Shown here piece by piece: positions 42,033 to 50,508 of a stretch of DNA of 64,000 bases (position 1 is its first letter; every line of letters begins with the position of its first letter). The notes beneath the pieces were generated by a model. It ran no database searches. It worked only from the letters and a program-made list of their open reading frames with translations, and was not told where the DNA came from. A program made the position numbers and the translations under genes. Source of the DNA: Phycisphaerales bacterium (GTDB taxonomy: Bacteria > Planctomycetota > Phycisphaerae > Phycisphaerales > UBA1924); the NCBI GenBank assembly GCA_020846975.1, contig JADLCX010000059.1:1-64000 (forward strand), read 5' to 3'.

Positions 42033-43268
42033 ATGCTCCGAGTCTCCGCCACCATCGCCGCCTCCTTCCATCTCGCGGCGTGCGCCGCCGAGCAGTCGCC
42101 GCCCCCTCGATCACCGCTGATCGCCGGGCTCGGCCATGCGCAGGTCCTCGAGCGCTCGCGCGAAACCGAGGCCCTCACCTTCGCCGACTTCACCGCCGAC
42201 TGGTGCGAGCCCTGCCGCGACATGGAACGCCACACCTGGCCCGACCCGCGCATCGCCGAATGGCTGGCTCGGCGTTCCGCCGTCGTCTACTCCGTCCGCT
42301 TCGATCCCGACACCATGGCCGCCCCGCTCGACATCCAGGGCATCCCGCTGGTCATCGCCTACCGCCGAGGCCGCGAACTCGACCGGCTCCCCAGCCGCCG
42401 ATCGGCCGATGAAGTCCTCGCCTGGTTCGAGACCGTCGCCGCCGGCAAGACCCACGTTGACGCCTTGCGACAGGCCGCTGCATCGCTCGGCGGCACGGGT
42501 CGGCCCGAAGAAGCCGCCGCTCGCTTCGAGCTCGTCTCGGCTCTTGTCCGCACCGGCCGGTTCGACCAGGCCGCCCCCGAACTGGTCTGGCTGTGGCAGA
42601 ACCGCCCGCTCTTGGCCGGCGCGCCCGCCAGCCGCCGCGATTCACCCGCGCAACTCCCACAACTCATCCGGCAAACCGTCGAGGCCCGTCCCGACACCCG
42701 CGCCGTGTTCGACGCGCTGCGAAACCCCGCCGATGCCGACGACTTCCTGATTCTGTCCGATGCGCTCGGCGATTCCCGGGCCATCGCCGATTGGTTCGAT
42801 CGACTGCCCGATCCCGCCTCGCACAAGGACCGGATCGCCTCGCACCGCGCCGCACTCTGGTCGGCACTTATCGCCGAGCGCCGCTACACCGCCGCCCTCC
42901 GGCTGACCGAGCTTTTCGTTCCGGCAACCACGTACGCCCGCAACCGTCTCGCGCCCAACGACCCTGTCCGGCGCGTGCTCGCGCCCGCCGAGCGGGCTCG
43001 CGTGCTCGCCGAAGCCCGTCCCGAGATCGCCGACCTCTACGCCGCGCTCCTCGTGGCCCATCGCGACGACGACGCCGCCCGAGTTGCCGACCTCCTGATC
43101 CGCGCCCTCGATGATGCCGACTCGCGCCTTGCGCTGGTGCAATCCGCCCTGCGGGCCGGCGCACCCCGCGCTTCCCACCGCGCCTGGCTCGATCAGGTCC
43201 GCGGCCGCGATATCGCGGCACTACGCGCAGAACTCGAAGCCGCGCTCAAGCCCTCCCCATCACCTTAG
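42033..43268 (+). CDS. Thioredoxin-like lipoprotein with helical C-terminus
   Basis: 411 residues from the ATG at 42033. A short lipoprotein signal (MLRVSATIAASFHLAAC, Cys17). Residues 40-140 form a thioredoxin-like domain with the active site DWCEPCRDME (CxxC) and a cis-Pro context (IQGIPLVIAYRRG), as in DsbD-gamma/thioredoxin_7 proteins. The rest is helical with repeat-like periodicity (RPEEAAARFELVSALVRTGR, IAERRYTAALRLTEL). Likely a periplasmic reductase or disulfide-handling protein. It lies 82 bp after the exosortase-like gene on the same strand and could keep the Cys residues of the exported protein or sortase reduced (inference). Confidence 0.78.
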   Translation: MLRVSATIAASFHLAACAAEQSPPPRSPLIAGLGHAQVLERSRETEALTFADFTADWCEPCRDMERHTWPDPRIAEWLARRSAVVYSVRFDPDTMAAPLDIQGIPLVIAYRRGRELDRLPSRRSADEVLAWFETVAAGKTHVDALRQAAASLGGTGRPEEAAARFELVSALVRTGRFDQAAPELVWLWQNRPLLAGAPASRRDSPAQLPQLIRQTVEARPDTRAVFDALRNPADADDFLILSDALGDSRAIADWFDRLPDPASHKDRIASHRAALWSALIAERRYTAALRLTELFVPATTYARNRLAPNDPVRRVLAPAERARVLAEARPEIADLYAALLVAHRDDDAARVADLLIRALDDADSRLALVQSALRAGAPRASHRAWLDQVRGRDIAALRAELEAALKPSPSP

Positions 43269-43742
43269 CGGTCCGCACTCCGGGCACGCCGCCCCCGCCG
43301 CGAGCCCGCGCAGGTCGTACCCGCACCTCTCGCACCCGTGCGTCGATTCGCGCCGCGACACCCGCCACCCCCACGCCGTGGCCACCGCGCCCGCGAGCGA
43401 CACGACCCACAGCGGCACCATCACCACCCCCATCGGCGATGGCCGCAGCTCGAACCGCCACCAGAACCACCAACTCAAGTCCGCATGGAAGTCCTGGCAG
43501 ATCCACCCGTTCTGCCCGGTCATCCGCGCGTTGCTCGCGATCGTCACCCGCCCCGCGTACACCGCCACGCTCAAGGGCCTGGTGTCGAACCCCAGCACGC
43601 GCTCGCGCGTGATGGAGAACAACGCGATCGCCGCCGCGCACGCAGCCGGCCCGATCCATCGCGCCGCCCTCGCCACCGATCTTCGCCGCTCTCGCCTCGA
43701 CATCATGTCCTTCCATGGCCTCCCGCGCTGCGCCGTCTTCAT
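43260..43742 (-). CDS. Small membrane protein with C-terminal zinc ribbon
   Basis: 160 residues, overlapping the convergent thioredoxin-like gene by 9 bases. Two hydrophobic stretches (WIGPAACAAAIALFSI; VVMVPLWVVSLAGAVATAWG) frame an exposed Trp-rich segment. The C-terminus carries CERCGYDLRGLAAGAACPEC, a CxxC...CxxC zinc ribbon of a type very common in planctomycetes. It is the last of three same-strand genes carrying this ribbon. Function unknown. Confidence 0.7.
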   Translation of the reverse strand: MKTAQRGRPWKDMMSRRERRRSVARAARWIGPAACAAAIALFSITRERVLGFDTRPLSVAVYAGRVTIASNARMTGQNGWICQDFHADLSWWFWWRFELRPSPMGVVMVPLWVVSLAGAVATAWGWRVSRRESTHGCERCGYDLRGLAAGAACPECGPLR

Positions 43743-43748
43743 CTCCGC

Positions 43749-44522
43749 TCACTCTGCAACCTCACCCGCGCTCTTCTCCCGCTCGCGTTCCGCCGCGGCC
43801 TCCATCGCCCGCGACAGTCCGAGCCGGAACCGCGTCAGCACATGCACGCTCGCCGCCGCCTGTACGCAGCCCGCGGCTGCAAACACCGACAACGCCTCTT
43901 CGTTCACACCGCACGTGGCCGCAATGGCCGCGAACGTCAGCGCAAACGGCAGCCAGATCAGGCACGAGCACCACCTGTGCATCTTCTCGTCCCGCAGCCT
44001 CCGTGCCATGGCCATCATGTAGATCGATAGCGTGAGGTGCCCCACGAACAGCGCCAGCACCGCGACCGTCCACACTCCACATGCATGCACGACCGTCGCA
44101 TACCCGCCCGCACCCAGCCCCAGCGCGCCCAGCAGCGAAAGACGAGCAATCCGACGCGGCTGGTCGCCCACCGGCGCCCGCATCCTCCCCGGCTGCGGCG
44201 TCGTCACGCCCCACAAGCCCAGCGCCAGCCCGACCGCAAGCGTGATGCCCACCACGATCCCGGCGTTGCCCGTCGATGAGCCCGAAAGCGACAGCGTCGC
44301 CTCCGCGATCAAGAGCAGGCTCCCCAGCACCACGAAGATGCACAGCAGCCTCGCGCCAAGCTTCAGCCGCAGCAGATACCCCACCGGCGCAGCATCAAGC
44401 CTGTCCCCGCTCCGCGTCACCTCGATCGCCAGTCCGCACTCCGGACACACCCCATCACCCGGCAGCCCCCCCAGGTCATACCCGCAGCCGACGCATGTGT
44501 AGTACCAAAGCCCCTTCGACAC
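43749..44522 (-). CDS. Polytopic membrane protein with N-terminal zinc ribbon
   Basis: 257 residues. The N-terminus carries CVGCGYDLGGLPGDGVCPEC followed by VTRSGDRLDAAPVGYLLRLK, then about five to six hydrophobic helices. It is a paralogue of the next upstream gene on the strand (same order: ribbon, SRSGDxLxxAP, membrane domain, LSRAMxxAA near the end). It ends six bases before the 160-residue ribbon protein begins, so the three form one operon. Function unknown. Confidence 0.75.
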   Translation of the reverse strand: MSKGLWYYTCVGCGYDLGGLPGDGVCPECGLAIEVTRSGDRLDAAPVGYLLRLKLGARLLCIFVVLGSLLLIAEATLSLSGSSTGNAGIVVGITLAVGLALGLWGVTTPQPGRMRAPVGDQPRRIARLSLLGALGLGAGGYATVVHACGVWTVAVLALFVGHLTLSIYMMAMARRLRDEKMHRWCSCLIWLPFALTFAAIAATCGVNEEALSVFAAAGCVQAAASVHVLTRFRLGLSRAMEAAAEREREKSAGEVAE

Positions 44523-44534
44523 GGCCCGCTCCCC

Positions 44535-45338
44535 TCAGTCTTCATCGGAGCCCACCACGCCAACGGCGGCCGGCGCTTGCCCCGCCAACTCGCGGCGCGC
44601 CGCGACATCCATCGCCCTCGACAAGCCTCGACGAAACTGCTCGATCACCGTGAAGTAACCTCTCACCAAAACCAGGAATAGACCAACAACCGTGGCTACG
44701 GCGACCAATGTGCCCAAGATATTGGCAAGAACGAAGCCGGCAACAACCACCACCGCGGGCAGCCAAATCAACGATGTTGCGGCCCGCACCATCTCCGAGT
44801 CGCGAATCCTCACGGCCATGGCGCGGAAGTACAACGAGATGGCCACGTGGCCAATGATCGTCGAGAGCACCACGACGAGCCCGGTCTCGAACACTTGCAG
44901 CGATTGGACGTCAACAGCATTCAGCACGCTGGCCACCAGGCGACAGCATGTTGCTGCACGAACCACAAGTCTCGCCGCATTTCCCCTCGGCGCCCGCCAT
45001 CGTTGCGGTTGCTGCGTCGTCACGAGCCACTCCGCACACACGAACATTGCGGAAACGGCCATCGCCGCGGCTCGAAAAACACTGTCGGCGACAAGTCCTT
45101 GCACGCATCCCACCACCACGATCGCTATGAACGCCACCCACGCCCACCGCAGCAACCCCGCGCCCCAATACAACTTCAACAGGTACGGCAGCGGCGCCGT
45201 CTCCAGCGCATCCCCCGACCGCGAAACGCTCGCCCGCACCCCGCACTCCGGGCACTTCCCATCCGGCGCAATGCCCTGCAGGTCATACCCGCAGTTCAGG
45301 CACGTCGAACTCCGCGGCACGCGCAACATGCTCTGCAC
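44535..45338 (-). CDS. Polytopic membrane protein with N-terminal zinc ribbon (paralogue)
   Basis: 267 residues. Ribbon CLNCGYDLQGIAPDGKCPEC, then SRSGDALETAPLPYLLKLYW, a membrane domain of five to six helices, and the conserved end FRRGLSRAMDVAARRE. It is 12 bases from its paralogue, which suggests tandem duplication. Base use in the middle is more AT-rich than in the paralogue, suggesting relaxed constraint or different age. Function unknown. Confidence 0.75.
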   Translation of the reverse strand: MQSMLRVPRSSTCLNCGYDLQGIAPDGKCPECGVRASVSRSGDALETAPLPYLLKLYWGAGLLRWAWVAFIAIVVVGCVQGLVADSVFRAAAMAVSAMFVCAEWLVTTQQPQRWRAPRGNAARLVVRAATCCRLVASVLNAVDVQSLQVFETGLVVVLSTIIGHVAISLYFRAMAVRIRDSEMVRAATSLIWLPAVVVVAGFVLANILGTLVAVATVVGLFLVLVRGYFTVIEQFRRGLSRAMDVAARRELAGQAPAAVGVVGSDED

Positions 45339-45402
45339 CTCTGCTTCACTTTCCTGCTTTCTGTTTCCCGCGTACCGCTTACTGCTTCCTACTCCTTCCC
45401 CC

Positions 45403-46371
45403 TCACACCCTCCGCGTCACGCTCACCGCCACGTACAACCCCGAGATCCCTTCCCGCGGCAGCACCCGCGACGGATACTTGCTGTTCAGCGCGTGCAGGC
45501 GGATGTGCGTAACCGAGGTGTTCGGCGCGGGAACGCCCGCCGCGGGCTTCACCGTGCCCGGCTCGATCGCGCGCCCGTCCGGCCCCTCGAAGAACACCCG
45601 CTTGAACGTCGTCTCGTGGTTCGGCTCCAGCCGCACAAAGCAGTCCGACCCGCTCACCACCGAGCGCGACGGCGAGAAGATCACGATGTCGCCCTCGCGA
45701 TAGTCCGGCATCATGCTGTCGCCCACCACGCGGCAGGCGAACGCGTCCGGGTCGCGGATATCCGGAGAGCGCACGTACGAATCCGCCACCCGCGCGGGAT
45801 AACCCAGGTCCGTGAAGTCCTTCGGATACCCCGCCGCCACCGAGTTGATCAGCGGCACCTCCACCGGCAGGATCCGCTGCACCGGCCCCTCGCGCGCCAC
45901 CGAGTTGTGCGTGTCGCGCTCGTGCGGCGTGTGGTGCTCGTCGATCCCTCCGAGTTGATCGATCAGTTCGCGCAACTTCCCCGACTTCCACGCGTCGTCG
46001 ATCCCGCCGCCGCCCTTGCCTTCCACCAACTCGCGCAGGCGCGTCACCGCCGCCTTCTGTCGCGCCTCCAGCGATTCGATCTGCCGCCGCACCGCCGCCG
46101 GCGTGCTCTGCCAGTGCGCGAGTTTCAGGAGTTCCCCCTTCGGCACCCGCATCGACCACTCCAGCCTCGCGATCAGTTCATCGCTCGGCGGGTTGGCCTT
46201 GAACCCGTTCTCGATCATCGACAGGTAGCTCTTGGCGCACCCCGCCGCATCCGCCACCTGCTGCAGGTTCATCTTCCGCAGTTTTCGCCACGTTCGCAGC
46301 GCCTCCCCAAAAACGGTGGTCTGGTGGTCCTGCGACAGGGGTAGATCGTTGCCGGGCAAGGACTTAGACAT
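45403..46371 (-). CDS. XRE-family repressor with S24/LexA-like domain
   Basis: 322 residues from the ATG at 46371. Residues about 22-75 form the HTH_3 domain (LRTWRKLRKMNLQQVADAAG, SYLSMIENGFKANPP). A linker with RQIESLEARQKAAV follows, then the C-terminal peptidase-S24 fold. That fold has the nucleophile context VVGDSMMPDYREGDIVIFSP (Ser) and a possible general-base Lys in ETTFKRVFFEG. This is the layout of phage CI-type repressors that self-cleave when RecA is activated. It is divergent from the phage-like genes 46.6-50.5 kb and probably represses them and itself through the AGTRAACT sites between them. Confidence 0.88.
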   Translation of the reverse strand: MSKSLPGNDLPLSQDHQTTVFGEALRTWRKLRKMNLQQVADAAGCAKSYLSMIENGFKANPPSDELIARLEWSMRVPKGELLKLAHWQSTPAAVRRQIESLEARQKAAVTRLRELVEGKGGGGIDDAWKSGKLRELIDQLGGIDEHHTPHERDTHNSVAREGPVQRILPVEVPLINSVAAGYPKDFTDLGYPARVADSYVRSPDIRDPDAFACRVVGDSMMPDYREGDIVIFSPSRSVVSGSDCFVRLEPNHETTFKRVFFEGPDGRAIEPGTVKPAAGVPAPNTSVTHIRLHALNSKYPSRVLPREGISGLYVAVSVTRRV

Positions 46372-46416
46372 GATTGGCACCCTCCCTGAAAAACTGTCCA
46401 CAATCCGAACTTTGTC

Positions 46417-46490
46417 TTGACAAATCTTCTGGAATCAGTAAACTACTCAGATCATTCGGCAATCAGTGAACTTCACACTTGGAGTTTACT
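46417..46490 (+). promoter_or_regulatory. Divergent control region: promoter and three operator-like half sites
   Basis: The stretch is clearly more AT-rich than its surroundings. TTGACA (46417-46422) and TAAACT (46439-46444) with a 16-base spacer form a good promoter reading right. AATCAGTAAACT (46433-46444, overlapping the -10) and AATCAGTGAACT (46461-46472) are direct repeats. AGTTTACT (46483-46490) is an inverted copy of the core AGTAAACT. These are likely binding sites for the adjacent XRE/S24 repressor. Confidence 0.6.
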
Positions 46491-46566
46491 CAAAGTTTCG
46501 GGGTTTATCAAGTACCTTTCCAAATACACGCCAAAAATCATCCCGCGGCGTGAACAAGGGGGAGCC

Positions 46567-47070
46567 ATGCAGGTCGGAGACCTCCAACAAATCGAGTCCT
46601 GGGCCACCAGTTCTGTTTCCGAGGGTGCGCTGTCCGCCACCGCCGATCGCCGCGGCACCCTGCTCACCGCCAAGAACACGCGCCGCCTGCTCGAACTCGC
46701 CCGCCACCTGCCCGAGGCCGACCACGCGCTGGTCCGAGCCATCTATGGCGATGGCACCCCCATCCGCGTCGTCGCGGGCCTCCGCCGCCAGCCCGACCGC
46801 GAGTGCCGGCGCAGGCTCGCCCTGCTCGTCGATCGCATGAACCATCCGGCCTTCGCCGTCGCCGTCCACGGCTCGGCACCGATCCGCGGCCGGGGCGCCC
46901 GCATCGCCCGCGCCTGCTTCGTCGAGGGTCTCACCATCCGCCAGGCCGCCGTGCGCCTGCGCACCAGCGTCTACGCCGTCCGGCGCGAGCGGGCCCGCAT
47001 CCTCGCCATGGTCCAGTGCCTCAAACTCGCCAACCGCCTCTCGCACGCGGCCGCACGCCAGGCCGCGTAG
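46567..47070 (+). CDS. Double-HTH (sigma-region-4-like) regulatory protein
   Basis: 167 residues from the ATG at 46567, preceded by AAGGGGGA. Residues about 40-85 (LPEADHALVRAIYGDGTPIR ... RRRLALLVDRM) and 115-150 (FVEGLTIRQAAVRLRTSVYA) each read like the C-terminal HTH of a sigma factor. There is no sigma region 2. It is the first gene of the rightward phage-like group under the operator region and may be a transcriptional activator or small DNA-binding protein of the element. I do not recognise a named family. Confidence 0.65.
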   Translation: MQVGDLQQIESWATSSVSEGALSATADRRGTLLTAKNTRRLLELARHLPEADHALVRAIYGDGTPIRVVAGLRRQPDRECRRRLALLVDRMNHPAFAVAVHGSAPIRGRGARIARACFVEGLTIRQAAVRLRTSVYAVRRERARILAMVQCLKLANRLSHAAARQAA

Positions 47071-47182
47071 CGCGATCGTGGGGCGGGCGTCCCGCTCGCC
47101 GGCACGACAGTCCCGCTCTCGCTCGCCCATCGTCATCGCTCTCATCCGTTCAGTCACAACCAATGTTCAGGGGGAAGGGGCC

Positions 47183-47875
47183 ATGCCCACGCACGCACAC
47201 CGTCACCACCGCTCGACCTTCAGCACCCGCGCCCTGCGCGCCCTGGGCGCGTTCGGGCTGACCACCGCCGACCTGGCCAACGTTCAACCCGCGCGCCCCG
47301 CGGCCCAACTCGCCGCGATCATCGACTCGCGCCTCGCGCCCGGACAGATCGCCTTCATCACCGGGCCCAGCGGTTCGGGCAAGAGCAGCGTCCTCGGCGC
47401 GTTCAAGCGCCTCCGCGGCGCGGTTCTCGAGGTCGAATCGCCCGCCCGCGTTGCCCGGTTCCGCGCCCGCGCGGTCGATGTCGTGGGCAGGGGTGGGGGG
47501 GGCGGCCGCTCGCTCGACCACGCGCTCACGCTCCTGGCCACCGCCGGCCTGGCCGATGCCCGCCTCATGGTCTCGCGCGTCGCCGACCTTTCGGAGGGCG
47601 AGCGCGCCCGCATCGCCCTGGCGCGGGCGATCGAGCGGGCCGAGTCTTCCCGTGCGCGAGTCGTCACGCTCGTCATCGACGAGTTCACCGCCTCGCTCGA
47701 TGACGCCACGGGCATGTCCGTCGCCGCGTCGCTCGCGCGATGGGCGCGCCGTCCCGGCTCGCGCATCCGCATCGTCGCCGCCGGCCCGCGCCGCGCCGCC
47801 GCGCGCGCCCTCAAGCCCGACCTGCTCTTCACGCTCCCGACAGACTGGATCGCCGGGGCCCGCGCCGCGGCCTGA
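47183..47875 (+). CDS. ABC-type ATPase, soluble (COG2401-like ATPase half)
   Basis: 230 residues from the ATG at 47183, preceded by a GGGGGAAGGGG stretch. Walker A GPSGSGKSS (about residue 54), ABC signature LSEGERARIALARAIE, Walker B plus catalytic Glu VVTLVIDEFTASLDD, all in order. There is no transmembrane partner gene, and substrate-binding or permease genes are absent, so it is not a transporter subunit. The next gene is a GNAT acetyltransferase. ABC ATPase and GNAT are fused in COG2401 proteins, common in phages and linked to Mom-like DNA modification. This pair may be the split form. Confidence 0.78.
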   Translation: MPTHAHRHHRSTFSTRALRALGAFGLTTADLANVQPARPAAQLAAIIDSRLAPGQIAFITGPSGSGKSSVLGAFKRLRGAVLEVESPARVARFRARAVDVVGRGGGGGRSLDHALTLLATAGLADARLMVSRVADLSEGERARIALARAIERAESSRARVVTLVIDEFTASLDDATGMSVAASLARWARRPGSRIRIVAAGPRRAAARALKPDLLFTLPTDWIAGARAAA

Positions 47876-47962
47876 TCGGGGTGTTCGAGGGACGGGCGTC
47901 CGGCCCGTCAACGTGTCTCTCGCAACTCGCGTCTCACAACGTCTCACGGCACAGGGGGGAAC

Positions 47963-48697
47963 ATGTCCGTCCGCATCCAGATCGGATCGCTCGCCGACTA
48001 CCGCGCCCTGGCGCGATTCCACTACCGCGCCGGCCCGCCCGCGACGGTGCGGCTCGTGCTCGTCGCGCGTGAGCGCGACCGGTCGCCCATCGGCGTGCTC
48101 GTCGCTTCCAACCCCACGCTCAACGGCCCATGGCGCGAACTCGCCTGGCCGGGCCTGTTCCCGGCGCGTCGGCCCGCGCTCCTGAACGCGGAGGTCCGCA
48201 CCATCAGCCGCGTGATTGTCGAGCCGCGCTTCCGGGGCCGAGGCATCGCCGCCGAACTCGTCCGCGCGTACCTCCGCGAGCCGCTCACCCGGCGCACCGA
48301 GGCCATCGCCGCGATGAGCGCGTTCTGCTCGCTCTTCGCGCGCGCGGGGATGCGTCCGATCCTCTATCCGCCCGCGCGCCGGGTGCGCACGCTCCTCCTC
48401 GCTCTGCGCGAACTCAACATCCCCGCCCGGTCCCTCGCCGACCCCGACGCCCTCATCGCCCGCACGCGCCGTCCCATCCGTGCCGAACTCGGGCGAGTCC
48501 TCCGCTCCTTCGCCCGCGCCCACCGCGACACCCGCCCGCTCGCCGATGCCGACCTCCGCACGCTCGCGATCCTCGCTGCGCGCCGCGCCTCCGCACGCCC
48601 CATCGCGTTTGTCCACGATGCGGATAGCGAACCCACGCTCACGGATGGAGAGCGCTGCGGGCGCAGCACGAGGGCCGACCCGGCACCAAGCACCTAG
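47963..48697 (+). CDS. GNAT-fold acetyltransferase, Mom/COG2401-like
   Basis: 244 residues. The acetyl-CoA-binding motif A is TISRVIVEPRFRGRGIAAEL (R-x-x-G-x-G/A). The following segment, IAAMSAFCSLFARAGMRPIL, resembles the conserved MxxxxPFFxxAGM stretch that I recall from COG2401/Mom-like proteins. The C-terminal 90 residues are Arg-rich and helical. It is 87 bp after the ABC-type ATPase and 65 bp before a phage terminase, all on one strand. Proposed role: modification of DNA bases (or another small molecule) in concert with the ATPase; inferred from motif and context only. Confidence 0.65.
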   Translation: MSVRIQIGSLADYRALARFHYRAGPPATVRLVLVARERDRSPIGVLVASNPTLNGPWRELAWPGLFPARRPALLNAEVRTISRVIVEPRFRGRGIAAELVRAYLREPLTRRTEAIAAMSAFCSLFARAGMRPILYPPARRVRTLLLALRELNIPARSLADPDALIARTRRPIRAELGRVLRSFARAHRDTRPLADADLRTLAILAARRASARPIAFVHDADSEPTLTDGERCGRSTRADPAPST

Positions 48698-48762
48698 CAC
48701 GCAGCACCACCCGCCACGCGATGCACGTCACACATCAAGCCATCCACACCGGGAGGGGTCCC

Positions 48763-50508
48763 ATGCCTCGCAACACAGGTTCCAATCGCTCCACCACCAC
48801 CACCACCACCACCGCCGCCAAGCCCGCTCGCGCCCGCAAGCCCGCCACGCCCACGGTCGAACCCGCGCCCGGGTCGCACGCCTTCGTGGTTCCCCAGACG
48901 CCCGATGAACTCCACGCCTGGATCGGCGCCCAACTCGGCATCCAACTCTCGCGCCTGCCGCTCATCGACGACCACGCCGCGCCGTTCGACTACATCGTCC
49001 ACGCGTTCTTCGAGGGTCGCTTCCGGCGCGAGGGGGCGCTGTGGATCGACCACGACAGCACGCAGCGCCCGCCGCTGGATTGCGTCATCTGGGCCAACCG
49101 CGGCGGCGGCAAGACCTTTCTCGGCGCGCTCGCCACGCTGCTCGACATGGTCTTCAAGCCGCGGATCCAGGTCCGCATCCTCGCCGGCTCGCTCGAACAG
49201 TCCGGCCACATGTACGAGCACCTCCGCGCCCTCTTCGACCGCCCGAGGCTGCTCGAACTGATCGACGGCCCTGTCACCACGCGCCGGATCACGCTCGTCA
49301 ACGGCTCCCGCGCGCAGATCCTCTCCGCCAGCGAGCGTTCCGTCCGCGGCACGCGCGTCCACAAGGTCCGCTGCGACGAGGTCGATCTCTTCGAGCCCGC
49401 GATCTGGAGGGCGGCACAGCTCACCACGCGCTCGTTCGATCGTGACGGCCCGTGGGGCGCGCGCGTGCTCGGCGCGGTCGAGGCTCTCTCGACCATGCAG
49501 AACCCCTTCGGGCTGATGTGGGAACTGGTCACCGGCCAGCCCTCACGCATCCACCCGACCTCCGCGCTCGCGCCGCTCTTTTCGCACACCGGCCCCGCCC
49601 GGCGCACGCTCTTCCGCTGGGGCGTGGTCGATGCGCTCGAACACTGCCCCGAGTCACGATCCTGCCAATCCTGCGGCCTGCACGAGGAGTGCGCCGGCCG
49701 CGCGAAGACCCGCGCGCCCGGAGTTGCCGGTCACATGAGCATCGACGACGCCCTCTCGCAGAAGGCCCGCGTCGATCGCCAGACCTGGAAGTCCGAGATG
49801 CTCTGCACCCGCCCGACCCGCGGCGACGCGGTCTATCCCGAGTTCGACCCCGACCTGCACGTGCTCGACGGCGATGACCCGCGCCTCAAGGCCCGCTCGC
49901 CCGTTGAGTACATCGCCGGCATGGACTTCGGCTGGCGCTCCGAGACCGTTGTACTGCTCGCGAGCACCGACCACAAGGGCACGCTCCTGATCGAGCGCGA
50001 GCACGCGGCCAGGCAGCTCACCATCCACGACCACATCGCCCGCATCCGCTCGTGGATCGCCGAGGGCGCGACCGATGTCCACGACCCCTCGCTCGGCCCC
50101 ACCTCCGGCCTCGCGTGGATCGGCATCGACCCCGCGGGCACATCGACCAACGACCAGACCGGCAAGTCCAACGCCGCGATCCTGCGTTCGCACAACCTGC
50201 GCGTGCTGATCCACCGCCTCAAGGTCCGGCCCGGCCTGCAACTGGTCCGTGCCCGGCTCGCGCCCGCGCTGGTTCCCGATTCCTTCCCGATCATGGTCAA
50301 CGGTCGGCACATCGCGCCCACGCCGCGGCTGTTCGTCCACGCGCGCTGCACGCGGCTCATCGAGTGCCTGACGCGCTACCGCTACCCCACCTCCGATCCG
50401 ACCGCCGAGCCCAGCAAGACCGACGGTTTCGACCACGCCTGCGACGCCCTGCGCTACCTCGTCGTCGCGCTCGATCACAGCCAGCCCGTCAGCGCCAGCG
50501 ACTACTGA
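48763..50508 (+). CDS. Phage-type terminase large subunit
   Basis: 581 residues from the ATG at 48763 (GGGAGGGG upstream). A Thr/Ala/Pro-rich head (residues 1-45) is followed by the packaging ATPase: Walker A-like CVIWANRGGGKTFLGALATL, QILSASERSVRG, and Walker B KVRCDEVDLFEPAIW. The C-terminal RNase H-like nuclease has YIAGMDFGWRSE and WIGIDPAGTSTNDQTGKSN with a final DGFDHACDALRYLV. A Cys cluster lies between the domains (CQSCGLHEECAG). All catalytic acidic residues appear to be present, so the gene may be active. No portal, capsid or small-terminase gene follows, so this is not a complete prophage. Confidence 0.87.
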   Translation: MPRNTGSNRSTTTTTTTAAKPARARKPATPTVEPAPGSHAFVVPQTPDELHAWIGAQLGIQLSRLPLIDDHAAPFDYIVHAFFEGRFRREGALWIDHDSTQRPPLDCVIWANRGGGKTFLGALATLLDMVFKPRIQVRILAGSLEQSGHMYEHLRALFDRPRLLELIDGPVTTRRITLVNGSRAQILSASERSVRGTRVHKVRCDEVDLFEPAIWRAAQLTTRSFDRDGPWGARVLGAVEALSTMQNPFGLMWELVTGQPSRIHPTSALAPLFSHTGPARRTLFRWGVVDALEHCPESRSCQSCGLHEECAGRAKTRAPGVAGHMSIDDALSQKARVDRQTWKSEMLCTRPTRGDAVYPEFDPDLHVLDGDDPRLKARSPVEYIAGMDFGWRSETVVLLASTDHKGTLLIEREHAARQLTIHDHIARIRSWIAEGATDVHDPSLGPTSGLAWIGIDPAGTSTNDQTGKSNAAILRSHNLRVLIHRLKVRPGLQLVRARLAPALVPDSFPIMVNGRHIAPTPRLFVHARCTRLIECLTRYRYPTSDPTAEPSKTDGFDHACDALRYLVVALDHSQPVSASDY

